NCBI GenBank assembly: GCA_020080175.1 | Contig: JAGHQL010000098.1 | Coordinates: 25,061-89,060, forward strand | From: Glutinoglossum americanum | Lineage: Eukaryota; Ascomycota; Geoglossomycetes; Geoglossales; Geoglossaceae | Direction: 5' to 3' | Length of the DNA: 64,000 nucleotides | Shown here: piece after piece, positions 34,239 through 44,497 of the stretch | Layout: each line of letters opens with the position of its first letter | Numbering within the stretch: position 1 is the stretch's first letter | The notes under the pieces: generated by a model | Database searches by the model: none | Seen by the model: only the letters and a program-made list of their open reading frames with translations | Told to the model about the DNA's origin: nothing | Made by a program: the position numbers and the translations under genes

Positions 34239-34554
34239 GGCGATTCACGATTCACGGTCTATATTGTTGTAATATTTGTAGTCCCAGGTATCCAACGTAT
34301 GTACATGCATCTTGTACCAGCACTAGTGCAGCGGTAGGGTAATTTGCGCATTTATGTCATTGCGACTACCGTATCTGTATCCATGTCCTTCGCACCTTCG
34401 CTTCGCTGTGGCATTGGCCGTACCCGCACTCATAAGGCTGCGAAGAGCAAAACAACACTTGTCCTCGCCACACCATGGTTACAAAGGGCAAGCTCTTTCG
34501 ATCCTCGTTGCACTTCACATTGTATTCTAGATACTGATTCCAACTGGCGCAATT
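34239..34554. promoter_or_regulatory. bidirectional promoter pbn1 / SARAF gene
   Basis: 316 bases between divergent starts. A short upstream open frame (from 34344) runs past the SARAF start in another frame, which could dampen its translation if included in the mRNA. Confidence 0.45.
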
Positions 34555-35619
34555 ATGAGAGGTCTGGATCTCCTCTGTCCTGTCCTGCTAGCTCTTTCCA
34601 CCTTCTCTGGTGGGGCATATGCAGCACGCAAACCAAATAGTGTTCTTTTATCTACCGTCAAGACCCTCACCCTCCGTAAGGATCTCTTAACTACCCATCG
34701 TCGAGTTTCTGCTATTCCACAGGTTATGCCCCTGATTCTTTTCTTTCCCTTTTTTTTTTTTTTTTTCGCGCGCTCGATACAGCAGTGCTGACGGCTCTTC
34801 ATTGTCGTAGCTAAAATGCATCGGTGGTAACGGCAAGGGCTTATATGAAGTCGATGTCATGCGTTGTAAGAACCAAGGCTCCGATTACGACGACGAAAAG
34901 TGAGCCTTGTTGCAACCCCGCTAGTGCCATTGCTGATCCATCTCTCAAGCGTTCAATGGACTTGCACAGCCTCTCTTCCCACGGAGTTCAAGCTCGGCTC
35001 TACCGATGTCATCTGCGAAGGCTACAAGTCTCCTGAAGACCCTTATATTCTCAAAGGAAGCTGTGGAGTTGAATATCGCCTCCTCCTAACCGATAAAGGT
35101 GAAAAAAAATATGGTCGTAGTGGCAATCTCTGGCGGGATTTCAAGAGAAGGGATGTGGATTGGGCCAGTAGACTGTTTTGGCTTTGCTTCGTGGGGGCAG
35201 TGGGCTGGATGATCTACTCGGCTTTTTTTATGACTCAGAGACGCCGGTGGAGGCCTGCTGGTGGTAATAATCCTTGGGGGTGGGGGTGGGGAGGTGGAGG
35301 TGGAGGTGGTGGAGGCAACGACCCCCCTCCACCTTACGATTGGCAACCTCCCCGCAAACCGTGGACAGGCACTCCTGGGGCCAGGCAGGATGGATGGAGA
35401 CCAGGCTTTTGGAGTGGGGCTTTAGGGGGTGCCGCCGCTGGCTACATGGCCGGCAATCGAAACCGGGATCAGCCACGAACTCGAGGGTGGGCCTCATATA
35501 ACAATGGCGGCGAGGGAAGCTCGAGAATGGGCTCGAGTGGCGGCAGTTCGGAATCGGGGCCTTCAACATCATCGACTAGATATGAAAGCACGGGGTTTGG
35601 GTCTACCTCCCGAAGATAG
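34555..35619 (+). CDS. SARAF-like protein (store-operated calcium entry regulator, TMEM66 family)
   Basis: A single-pass ER membrane protein. In animals SARAF limits store-operated calcium entry, and its role in fungi is unclear. It starts MRGLDLLCPVLLALSTFSGG, a signal peptide. The lumenal domain follows: ARKPNSVLLSTVKTLTLRKD, LKCIGGNGKGLYEVDVMRCK, NQGSDYDDE, VQWTCTASLPTEFKLGSTDV, ICEGYKSPEDPYILKGSCGV, with the paired Cys expected for the family. One membrane segment (LFWLCFVGAVGWMIYSAFFM) leads to a cytosolic tail extremely rich in Gly, Trp, Pro and Ser (PWGWGWGGGGGGGGGNDPPPP; ends GFGSTSRR). Three exons. The intron at about 34722-34810 contains a long T-run. The cytosolic tail fits the family's layout. 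Confidence 0.92.
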
Positions 35620-36011
35620 ATAATACCCGCCATCGTGAAGACGATGCAACGTTGGGGAGTTTCGCCATTCCAGAGCTACAGCCCCCATGCAAAGAGTCCC
35701 GCGTTTCGCTACTCCTCATTTAGCAACGAAGTGCAAGATGTATGATCCGTCAAATAAAAAATGCCAATTTACGCTACCAAGCTTATAGCAGCACCACCCC
35801 GCAGAATATCTAAAACATAGATAAACTAAGGACGTGAAGGAGAGCAAAAATAATAGTTCAGACGAAGTTTTAGAAAGCTATGCCCCTCCCCAGGTGGATT
35901 AAAAGACCTAAACGTATAAGTGTAAGATGTTTGTAGGGGTCGGAACCGCAACCGAAAAATCCAATGCCTACATATGGAGCTTCACTCTGCGAAATCACTG
36001 CTTCGGTGATC
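35620..36011. promoter_or_regulatory. intergenic region upstream of the Htd2-like gene
   Basis: 392 bases between two plus-strand genes. It holds the 3' UTR of the SARAF gene and the promoter of the next gene. No other feature seen. Confidence 0.45.
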
Positions 36012-37206
36012 ATGCACACATCACCGCTAGCCCGCCTAACACTCACCGCAGCAGCACGGCCGGTTCTAAAGTCACATAGCTACATAATCGCTGTCAATCA
36101 TCGTCGTAATGACTCCACTCTTTCGTTGAACCTTAAAGCCCGATGCCTCCCCCTCACCTATGACTATCTCTCTCCTACGCCCTACCACCTACTCAATCTC
36201 TCCCTAACGGATTTCCTACCTCCTCCTTCCCCTTCAAGAAATGCCCTTACGCTTGATCTCCCTTCTATTTACCCGGCCCAGCCGATGCCCCTTGGTTCCC
36301 ATCTCATTTACTTCCCTCCACAGATACCCGAATCGCTCTTACTCCCCGACGGTACGGACCCTCTCCAGTCGCCCGGAGCCCCATGGGTGCGCCGCCTATG
36401 GGCTGGCGGCTCGGTGAAGTGGAGCCCTGATCCAATGCGCACGCTACGATTGCGTGGGCAGAGGGCTGTGTGTATGGAGAATATCACAGACGTGGAAATA
36501 AAGGCAAAGGGGGAGGCAGAGAAAGTGTTTGTGACGATTGAGCGGAGGGTGGGGGAAGTTGAGGAGGGAATGGCGGAGGATGATGTCAGATGTCAATTGA
36601 GCGGAGAGAAGGCATCGGTAGTGGAGAAGAGGATCATTGTATTCATGCGCGAGAGGACGGCTGAGCAAGCAGCAACAGCAGCGGGGACACCAGGAAAGGT
36701 TGTGAAGCGTATGTTCATTCTTACGTTCAAGTACCGGTGGCCTCTCTATTTCGAGTTATTGTTGATAAATTATCTCCGCGACAAATAGCATCCCGCGACC
36801 CAGCCTTCACACACACCCTCTACCCTCTCCCGCGCTCCTCTTCCGCTTCAGCGCTCTGACCTTCAACGCTCATAAGATCCACCTTGACACAACCTTCTGT
36901 CGCTCCACAGAAGGCCACCGGAACCTCCTGGTCCACGGCCCTCTGCAGCTCATCCTGCTATTAGAGCTCCTAACAAGGAAAGCACCAGGCGTGTGCGACG
37001 TGCCAGGTGCAATGATCGAGGAGATTGAGTATAAAAATCTGTCCCCATTATACGCGGAGGAACCTTTGAAGATCTGCGGAAGACCGACAGATACTGAGGG
37101 TGTGTATGATTTATGGGCTGAGACCCCAGCAGGCGGTTATGCAGTTAAGGCTACGGCAAAGGTTAGAAGAAGAAACATGGAGAAACCAAATACGAGTGAA
37201 CCATAG
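36012..37206 (+). pseudogene. htd2: hotdog-fold hydroxyacyl-thioester dehydratase (Htd2 family), apparent frameshift
   Basis: A gene of the mitochondrial 3-hydroxyacyl-thioester dehydratase type 2 family (mitochondrial fatty-acid synthesis). It starts MHTSPLARLTLTAAARPVL, a plausible presequence. Then come CLPLTYDYLSPTPYHLLNLS, MPLGSHLIYFPPQIPESLLL, PDGTDPLQSPGAPWVRRLWA, GGSVKWSP and IVFMRERTAEQAA. An intron with a perfect GTATGT donor (36711) and TAG acceptor (36788) follows. The next codons read DPAFTHTL in one frame. The catalytic block LLFRFSALTFNAHKIHLD and EGHRNLLVHGPLQLILLLEL is one base out of phase, with no GT between. So one base seems lost near 36820, or the assembly has an error there. 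A weak alternative donor GTACCG (36732) would restore an open frame at the cost of the motif. If expressed in mutant form, the active site would be lost. Confidence 0.72.
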
Positions 37207-38001
37207 GCTCAGAATTAAAATCCATATACGCCTAATATAGGCATTCATCTTTCTGTGAAGCTTTTGGCGTATACATACATATTACCCCATATGTGTGCAT
37301 GGCAACCGCGAATTGAAAGTGTCCCCGCCGAGACTAAAAAGATTTGCGCTTCCCAGCCTACTTAGCAACATATCAACATTACGGGGCACAAAAAGAAACG
37401 GAGGGCCACTCCTCAAACAAGGATAACAAAAAAGTTATAGATTTGCGCCGGCCGGGACTCGAACCCGGGCCCTCAGTAGGCGCAAGGATGGTGGGAAACT
37501 GAGATTCTACCCCTGAACTACCGGCGCTGGCATCTTAGGGTTTGCGTGGCGTAAGTCGACTCTTGTGGCTAAATAGATCACTCGCTTGGGTACTGCAGAT
37601 CTGTGCATCTTGGCCGAGACCAACAGACTGTTTTCAAACAGGTTTTCCAACCTTTTATCTTGTTTTTATTCAGACAACTTTCTCGGGTATTTCCGGGTGT
37701 GGCCTTTTGCTTGTCTGGTATATTTATTTCTATATATTATACATACAATCTTCTCCAGGTGACAGCCCCAGCCAAACAAAAGAAATCGATTTTCGCGATT
37801 GACACCGCTGAATAGTATAGGACCTGCCCAAAATGCCAAGTGGGGGATATGCAAATGAATGGATAAATATCTTTCGCCAGCCTTTGAAAACATAACCTTC
37901 TTAACCTCATAAAGGGTGTGCCATACCAGTAAACAACAACAGGGTGACCTTGCTCCAACCCGTAATGTACAGCCGAAAACAGCAAGAGAAAAGATCCCAA
38001 T
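37207..38001. other. intergenic region holding tRNA-Gly
   Basis: 795 bases between the Htd2-like gene (+) and the aspartic protease 3' end (-). The only supported feature is the tRNA-Gly gene at 37444-37527. The remaining 470 bases to its right show nothing I can support. Confidence 0.5.
37444..37527 (-). tRNA. tRNA-Gly (CCC) with 13-base intron
   Basis: On the minus strand the acceptor stem GCGCCGG pairs with CCGGCGC, with discriminator A. The D-stem is GTTC/GAAT. The anticodon stem is TCAGT/ACTGA with loop T-T-CCC-A-T. The T-arm is CCGGG-TTCGAGT-CCCGG. The anticodon CCC (37493-37495) is followed by A37 and then a 13-base intron (37479-37491), in the canonical position. A T-run (AAAAAA on the plus strand near 37427-37432) can act as the Pol III terminator. 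Confidence 0.88.
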
Positions 38002-39642
38002 TTATATGGTAAAGAGACAAATAGCTAAAGACACCATAACTAAAGGGACTTGAAGAGTAGAAGCACTACTCTTAATGTCGCCAGGTATGGTGCCCGTTTG
38101 TGTAGGCGAACCAAGACGACCACCACCGGTAGCTGTGGCGACGGGAATTCCGGCTCCCGGGACACCCGTGGCATCCGGTACGGCGCTTGGTCCCGTGCCA
38201 ATCTCCTTGATATTGTCTTGGGTAGAGTTGAAATTGGTTTGGGCTAAAGAGATTTGGTTATTATCCAAATCATAGACCACATAAGCACTTCGGAGGAAAG
38301 TGTCTCCCAAGACATTTGTGCTGCCGCCACTACTGCTGATGCCGAAGAGGCATGCCGGTGTTCCATCCCCAAAGGTGAGTCGCCTGCCATCGGATTGGAC
38401 GCCTGGATCGATGACAAGTTCATTCATCGGCACGCTGATGGTGGGCTGAGTGAACGTGAAGTCAAGAGTACCGCCGGTGTTGGCCAAAGAACACGGGACA
38501 TAGGCTGCCTGTGACTCGGCATCGTATTTCGCGTTGAACATTCTAAAAAGAGCAGAGACAATGTTATTCGGTAGATAGGACAAACTGCTCCCCGAGTCTA
38601 ACAAGACAGGAATGGTGGTATCCGAAACTATTGACCTTTTACCCCCGTTGGCGTCGGTAAAGTCCAAGCCCGTCATGGCAATGATAAATTCCGACGGCGA
38701 AGATTGCCCCTGATATCTTGCGATAGGCAGACTTGAGAGACTGCCGTGGTACTTCTCTGTGTTCACACCACCAAATAAGACTAGACCAGTTGAGGATTCA
38801 AGGTCGTCAAGCCACAGACTAAACGCATTCGATTGTATAAATTTCTGATCAACCATGAGTTGAGGAAGGTTCGAGTATGACTGCTTCTGATTTCTGTTGA
38901 CCTGGACCTCGTTGCTTGGATAACCTATTCCCAAAATGCCCTCTAAATAGCGGTTAGAGCTTGACCCTATTAAGATCTCTTAGATGGGACGCCCACCTGT
39001 GGAGGAAGATAAATAGCCAATTCCGAATTGCAGGTTCTTCAGTTCCGCCCCTCCGATCCGCAAAATATCAGTTGCATAATCTCCTATTGCTGCCGAGCCA
39101 TCTACGTAGGAAATGTTGAAGTCACTAGACACGTATTGATAAGTAGATGAGGAATTTGCATCGTCTAGAAATTTCGTTAGAACTTCAACTAAGTAGTGGA
39201 AAGGAGCTACTGCTTACAGGTCCCCGAGTCCACGCACAGATTATCTTTCGATCTACATAACCTCGATGAGGCCGAATTCGTCCACAAGTCGCTACTGCCA
39301 GTGTCAATGTGAAGTCGAAGATTCTGTGGCGGCGTCCCCATGGTGACATTGGCGAAATAAAGAGTTAGCTATGGAAAATAGTATTAGCTGTTGCTCACTC
39401 GGTACAGACCATTTCCAAATGATCAGAGCGGTTCCGGCACTTACCTCATTGTCCAGGACTTGCTGTATTGTCTGTGAGGAGTCTCTTCGTCTTAACCTGT
39501 CTCTCTCAACAGGACTCCCAACCTCCCTTCTCTCAATACCAAACTGGACGACAGCTGGCCGGTCTCTTTCCACCAATTTTATGGATTCAGCACCCAGCGA
39601 CAGTACGCCAGCGGCGAGGGCAAATATCGAAGTAGCCCTCAT
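38002..39642 (-). CDS. GPI-anchored aspartic protease (yapsin/Opsin type, pepsin family A1)
   Basis: A secreted, cell-surface aspartic endopeptidase. Signal peptide MRATSIFALAAGVLSLGAES, then a propeptide ending in basic residues (RDRLRRRDSS). Mature part: LTLYFANVTMGTPPQNLRLH, first catalytic motif IDTGSSDLWTNS, flap YVDGSAAIGDY, GILGIGYPSNE, LWLDDLESSTGLVLFGGVNT, KYHGSLSSLPI, second catalytic motif PVLLDSGSSLSYLP, and GDTFLRSAYVVYDLDNNQIS. The tail is Ser/Thr/Gly-rich and ends with a hydrophobic segment (LQVPLVMVSLAICLFTI), a typical GPI-attachment signal. Both Asp residues are present. Length is normal for yapsin-like proteases. About four exons. The Met at 39642 was chosen over an upstream in-frame Met because it opens the signal peptide. 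Confidence 0.92.
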
Positions 39643-40555
39643 GTCCTCACTATCTAGCAGCGGTTGTTGTGAACTACTGACGATCTGAGGGTTGACGTCC
39701 AAGGACGGTTTGACCCCTAGCTTTTTATGCTGCGAAGGAAGGCCGCCGTCGGGGGGGGCTATGTTTTGGCAACTTCTTGGTATTTGAGTACAATTCTTGG
39801 TAAGGTGACGTCAACGAAAAACCAACTGATAGATTAAATCGCCGCCAAAATCAATCACAACCCAGGTGCTTCGGAAGGAGGATATTTGTAGGTATAGCTG
39901 TCAGTCGCAAAAGAGCGCTTTGAATTTAGGCTTGGATTGTGGCGGAACGAAAGGATCGTAGGCCGACGAAGAATTTACTTCACAGAAAAAAGCGAATGAG
40001 CAGAGAGATGAAGATGTGAAGACAAGAAATACCTGTTCGCTGTTCGGAGGCCTGTTAATGACGCGTCAACCAGTTTTCTATCCGGTCTTTCTCGCCGCTC
40101 TCTTGATATGCGCTTACCTGAAACAGTGCGTAAATCCCCTGTCTGAGTTCACTGCCACAGCCGCACTCCTCGTTCAGCTCACACAAGGAGGCAGTGAAAC
40201 GCACAAGCCGACACAGAACTTGTCACAGAAAGTCAATAGGGGCGGCTAGTTTTCATGCGGCGAACAGGCTTATTTATGTCATGCGAATTTTAGCTCTATC
40301 GGAGCATACAAAACCTCCGTTCCCGGTACTACCGTTAATCCTTAGTATCTATTGGCAATGCGCCGTGCTCACTGCGCAGTGCTCTACATATATTGTACTT
40401 GTACATTGTTTCGACGAGAATCCCTGAATATTCAAATAAGTTGTGAATGACTAAGCTGAAGAATGGCAACGCCAACGCGTATAACCGAAACAAAAGCAGT
40501 AAACACAGTGCAGTGATCTCGCGAACCTTCCCAGTCCAAGTCAACCACAGCAGCC
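39643..40555. promoter_or_regulatory. divergent promoter region aspartic protease / rfc
   Basis: 913 bases between divergent starts. Several short open frames, none convincing. It should hold the two promoters. Confidence 0.5.
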
Positions 40556-41885
40556 ATGGCAAAAGCGGAGTCGTCAACCGCGGGTGCCCGGAAGGTCATC
40601 ACGGCCAACACTAACGGCGCTGGTCCAAATTACGAGCTGCCATGGTATTTATACCCGAACTGTTCAACCATAGCTCGGCCTCAACTACTAACATGTTATT
40701 ACTGGTAGGGTAGAAAAGTATCGACCAGTATATCTAGACGATGTCGTAGGTAACACCGAGACTATCGAGCGGCTTAAGATTATAGCGAAGGATGGCAATA
40801 TGCCACACGTCATTATCTCGGGCATGCCTGGAATTGGCAAGACCACTTCCATCCTATGTCTGGCGAGGCAGCTGCTGGGTGATGCATATAAAGAGGCGGT
40901 GCTGGAACTGAATGCAAGCGACGAACGAGGCACGCCGCTCTGACTCTGGCGGTGGCGCTGCTTGAGCTAACCTCTCTTATTCCAGGAATTGATGTTGTTC
41001 GCAATCGCATTAAAGGTTTTGCGCAGAAAAAAGTGACTCTGCCTCCAGGCCGGCAAAAGCTCGTGATATTGGACGAAGCAGATAGGTACGTGTGGGTCCG
41101 GTGGCATGGGTGTCACCGTGATAGGAACCGGAAAGCAGTACATGAAGGTCGTGCTAACAATCTGTTCAGTATGACCTCCGGTGCCCAACAAGCTCTCCGT
41201 CGAACAATGGAAATATACTCCTCTACAACCCGCTTCGCCTTCGCTTGCAATCAATCCAACAAGATTATTGAGCCCCTCCAATCCCGCTGTGCCATACTTC
41301 GCTATGCGCGATTAACAGATGCCCAAGTCATCAAACGCATCAAGCAGGTATGCGAGGCGGAGGGGGTAGAGTACTCTGATGACGGAATCGCGGCACTTGT
41401 ATTTAGTGCCGAAGGAGACATGCGGCAGGCGATCAATAACCTTCAAAGCACTTTTGCCGGTTTCGGATTCGTCAATGGAGACAACGTCTTTAAGGTGGTG
41501 GATAGCCCCCACCCAATTAAAGTCCAGGCCATGATCAAGGCGTGTCAAGAGGGGAAGGTCGACGCGGCCTTGGAGACTCTTAAGGAATTATGGTGAGTGG
41601 GCTTTGAAAAATAGCTCGGTGTTGATGACGCGGCCTCAATAGATCCCACTGACCGCCAGCAGGGATCTCGGGTATTCATCGCACGATATCATAAGCACTA
41701 TGTTTAGGGTCACCAAAACAATGAATTCCCTCAGCGAACACGCCAAATTAGAATTTATCAAAGAGATCGGCTTTACACACATGAGAGTATTGGAAGGTGT
41801 GCAAACATTACTCCAATTGTCTGGATGCGTGGCACGGTTATGCCGGATAAATATGAAGCCTCAGCTTTTTGAACCACCCAGATGA
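40556..41885 (+). CDS. rfc4: replication factor C small subunit (Rfc4-like clamp-loader AAA+ ATPase)
   Basis: A subunit of the RFC clamp loader that opens PCNA onto primed DNA, also used in alternative checkpoint and cohesion loaders. Five exons (40556-40644, 40709-40929, 40986-41085, 41170-41592, 41663-41885) give 351 aa. Seen: [20 protein letters not shown], Walker [31 protein letters not shown], Walker [50 protein letters not shown] (RFC-box SRC arginine finger), and [16 protein letters not shown]. The C-terminal collar ends KPQLFEPPR. Assignment to Rfc4 rather than Rfc2 rests on overall similarity and is less sure. The second intron has a GC donor. The third is stop-free and divisible by three. 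It converges on rce1 with a 138-base gap. Confidence 0.93.
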
Positions 41886-42023
41886 TTGTGGAAGGGATCA
41901 GGGTTGTTATTGTTGACAACTAGGCGTGATATCTGCGAGGTTCGGGGGGTGAGGGTGATTTTCAAAATAGGAATTGGTTGCGCCCAACAAACGAAACACA
42001 TTCGCCGTTTGCCAATACAATGA

Positions 42024-43505
42024 CTACCTCTTCGCAAAATCCACCAATGCGTGTTTCGAATCTGTCAATGGCCATAGCCCCTTCCCAAATGCGACGGCTC
42101 CAGCCAACAACAGAACATAGTAGGCCACAGTCCACCCCACACCAAGAGCTGCATTGACGGTAGCCTCCCTCTCTTGCTCCCCCTGTTGTGTTGCTGGAGG
42201 CCCGGGGAGCGCCGCATCGACCCTTCCCCAGAAACGAGGGAGGCCACACCAGTTGCAAAAACTGTGCTGCAGGATTACTGCCCAAAGCGACCCCGTGCGG
42301 AGGAAAACAAAGCTTGCGTAGAAGCCGAAGATGGAGGTGTAACAGAACTGGACGATTGAGCGGAGGAGGGCTGGCGCGAATGGCGTGTGTGGATGGGTCA
42401 GTGTATATTCGTAGAAGTGATGGATGTGCGCGATGCCGAAATAGAGAGGGGTGTAGAAGACGGTATGCTTGGGCGCTATCTTGGCTAGGATATGTAATGG
42501 AATAAGTGCTGATCGAAAAACGATCTCCTCGGTCACTGGGCCCTATAGAGTGTGAGTTTCTTATGACAGTGGCACACAGCACCCGCCCCTTACTGCAACA
42601 AGGTTCCTCCAGCCAATCCAACTTCCCAACACTTGACCTGCGTTCCTTCCTGTCACCCAATTCCTCCATTCTCCCTCCACGATCCCCCTTTCGAACAACG
42701 GCCCCACGAAAAGAAGGGCCGTCAGGGCTGTTGATTTGGCGATCTCGAGGAGCCCAACAGGCCACCAGCCAAGGAGCCGGAGCGCATCAATTGGAGGCGC
42801 CCCTCCATATGCAGTGGAGATATAGAAGGTTGCCGAGCTAGTCAAGATGCATGAGATGGTCACTGCGCGTATTCGAGCGCGGATCACCGTGGGTGAATCC
42901 CGAGATATTTGAGGGGAGGGCCGAGTTGTTGTCGAAAGGTAGAAGGGTATCACATATACCAGCGTATAGAGAATCTTCATCAGTTGAGAGCATGTCAGCA
43001 ATAGACTGCTCTCAATTGCACGTGATAATCAAGATCCAATGTCATTCCCACATGTTTGCTTGCTGGAGAGTTTTCAGCCGAATAGTCTACCGAGTCGGGT
43101 AGCCTACCGAGACCAACTCTCCAGGGACATAGACATGGGCATCGCGTCAAGAAACAATGGGCAGCGCAGAGCAGCCAATCCAAAGCGCGGAAAGCGTCCA
43201 GAAAGCGATGAGCACAAACGAACGCAGGAGTCAGATAGATTGTTGACTCTGTGACGTACCGATAAGGCGGCTGCAGATCGCGAAGTGATCGCTGGAGGAT
43301 CTTTTTCTGGAAATATTGCGAAGAGCAATCAGTGAGCGAGATGACCAACAAGGAGGTAGACGAGTATCAGAGAGATGAAGTGTAGCAGAAAGTGACGTCG
43401 GGGAAATGGCGGCGGTTCTGCAGGAGAGGTGCATTTCGTTTTAAACTCACCAGCGGCTTTGGAATAGAGCTGCTTCAATCTGTGAAAGAAACCTGTAGGC
43501 GCCAT
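42024..43505 (-). CDS. rce1: CAAX prenyl protease 2 (Rce1)
   Basis: An ER intramembrane glutamate protease that removes the AAX tripeptide from prenylated CAAX proteins such as Ras and a-factor. Start MAPTGFFHRLKQLYSKAA, then EKDPPAITSRSAAALS and ILYTLVYVIPFYLSTTTRPS. Next SRDSPTVIRARIRAVTISC, RLLGWWPVGLLEIAKSTALT and LLFVGPLFERGIVE. The catalytic motif is GPVTEEIVFRSALIPL (the EE..R motif), then YTPLYFGIAHIHHFYEYTLT, SIFGFYASFVFLRTGSLWAV and ILQHSFCNWCGLPRFWG (second histidine/asparagine motif). It ends HALVDFAKR. All catalytic motifs are present. The two first exons are short and joined by an intron of about 70 bases and then one of nearly 280 bases. The start exon is the least certain part but gives the expected N-terminal PPAI..A pattern. 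Confidence 0.92.
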
Positions 43506-44497
43506 CGCACGAAGTAACAAGAAACGAGAGAATAAAGTATAAGTACGAGGCAATGGACGTTGAGAGACAATGCGAGACGAGGACTCCAAGGGATCTATCC
43601 GATAAGGGTCGGATTGCTCTTCGCCCACGCAGCCTCATTTCTCGACCATCAGGCACGCTAGCGACAAAACGGGAAAAAGGTACAAAATACATGCAGGTAC
43701 AAAGGTACGGAATACGTGAAACCGGACGAATCGGAGCCTACCGGAGCTTACCGAAACGTGACGTGCGAGTCCGACCTCGGGTTTAAGTTTTTTTGTGGGC
43801 GTGAGAGAAGCTGGGCGGAGGATAAGGAGTCGTTGTTCTATTTTCAGGGGAAAGAGGTATGTTATCGATAGGGCGATTATCGTTGGGACTGGCAGATCTC
43901 CAATCTCCTATCCGAGTATTTCTGTCCCCAACAACCGCAATTTGCCTTCACGAACCACAATCCGCAAACCAGGTGCTGTCCTCCGCTAAACCATGACAAC
44001 GGCGCAGGTACAGTCTCACCGCCGCATGCTGTCCCTTCGCTACTCGTGCGTCGGAATGAACGTCAAATAGCAACGGCGGAACTTGCAGCCTGACTATGCA
44101 GTGACCGCGTAGTAGCTGCAAAGGCATCACTCGCGCCCCCAACCCCCTTATGCGCCCCGTACCACCGAATAGTCCCAATTCTCTCTCTGAAAAAGAGAAA
44201 CTGGCCAGCTCTTTTCTTTCATCTCTTCTTTTGTCTCACCTCCACGACGACGACGACGGCAACGACGACAAAACGTCCATCCTCCCATCACGACATTCGT
44301 TAAATTTTTCTTTACGTGCGCAACGACCAACTCAACCACATTCTTTTTTTCATTAAATTATTTAATCTTTAATTCCTCGTTCTTGCTCTTCTTTTTACAC
44401 TGCTATTTTTACCCGCGGACCATAGCTACAACAACCCGAATAATGACTTGCGTTGAATAATTGATCGAATTAATGATCCACAGACTCTGTTAAGAAA
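43506..44497. promoter_or_regulatory. divergent promoter region rce1 / Ser-rich membrane protein gene
   Basis: About 990 bases between divergent starts. It includes pyrimidine-rich and A/T-rich stretches (44310-44410) close to the plus-strand start. No supported gene. Confidence 0.5.

Noticed and set aside
42506-42841. 111-codon plus-strand frame inside rce1
   Set aside because: It is antisense to clearly conserved Rce1 exons.
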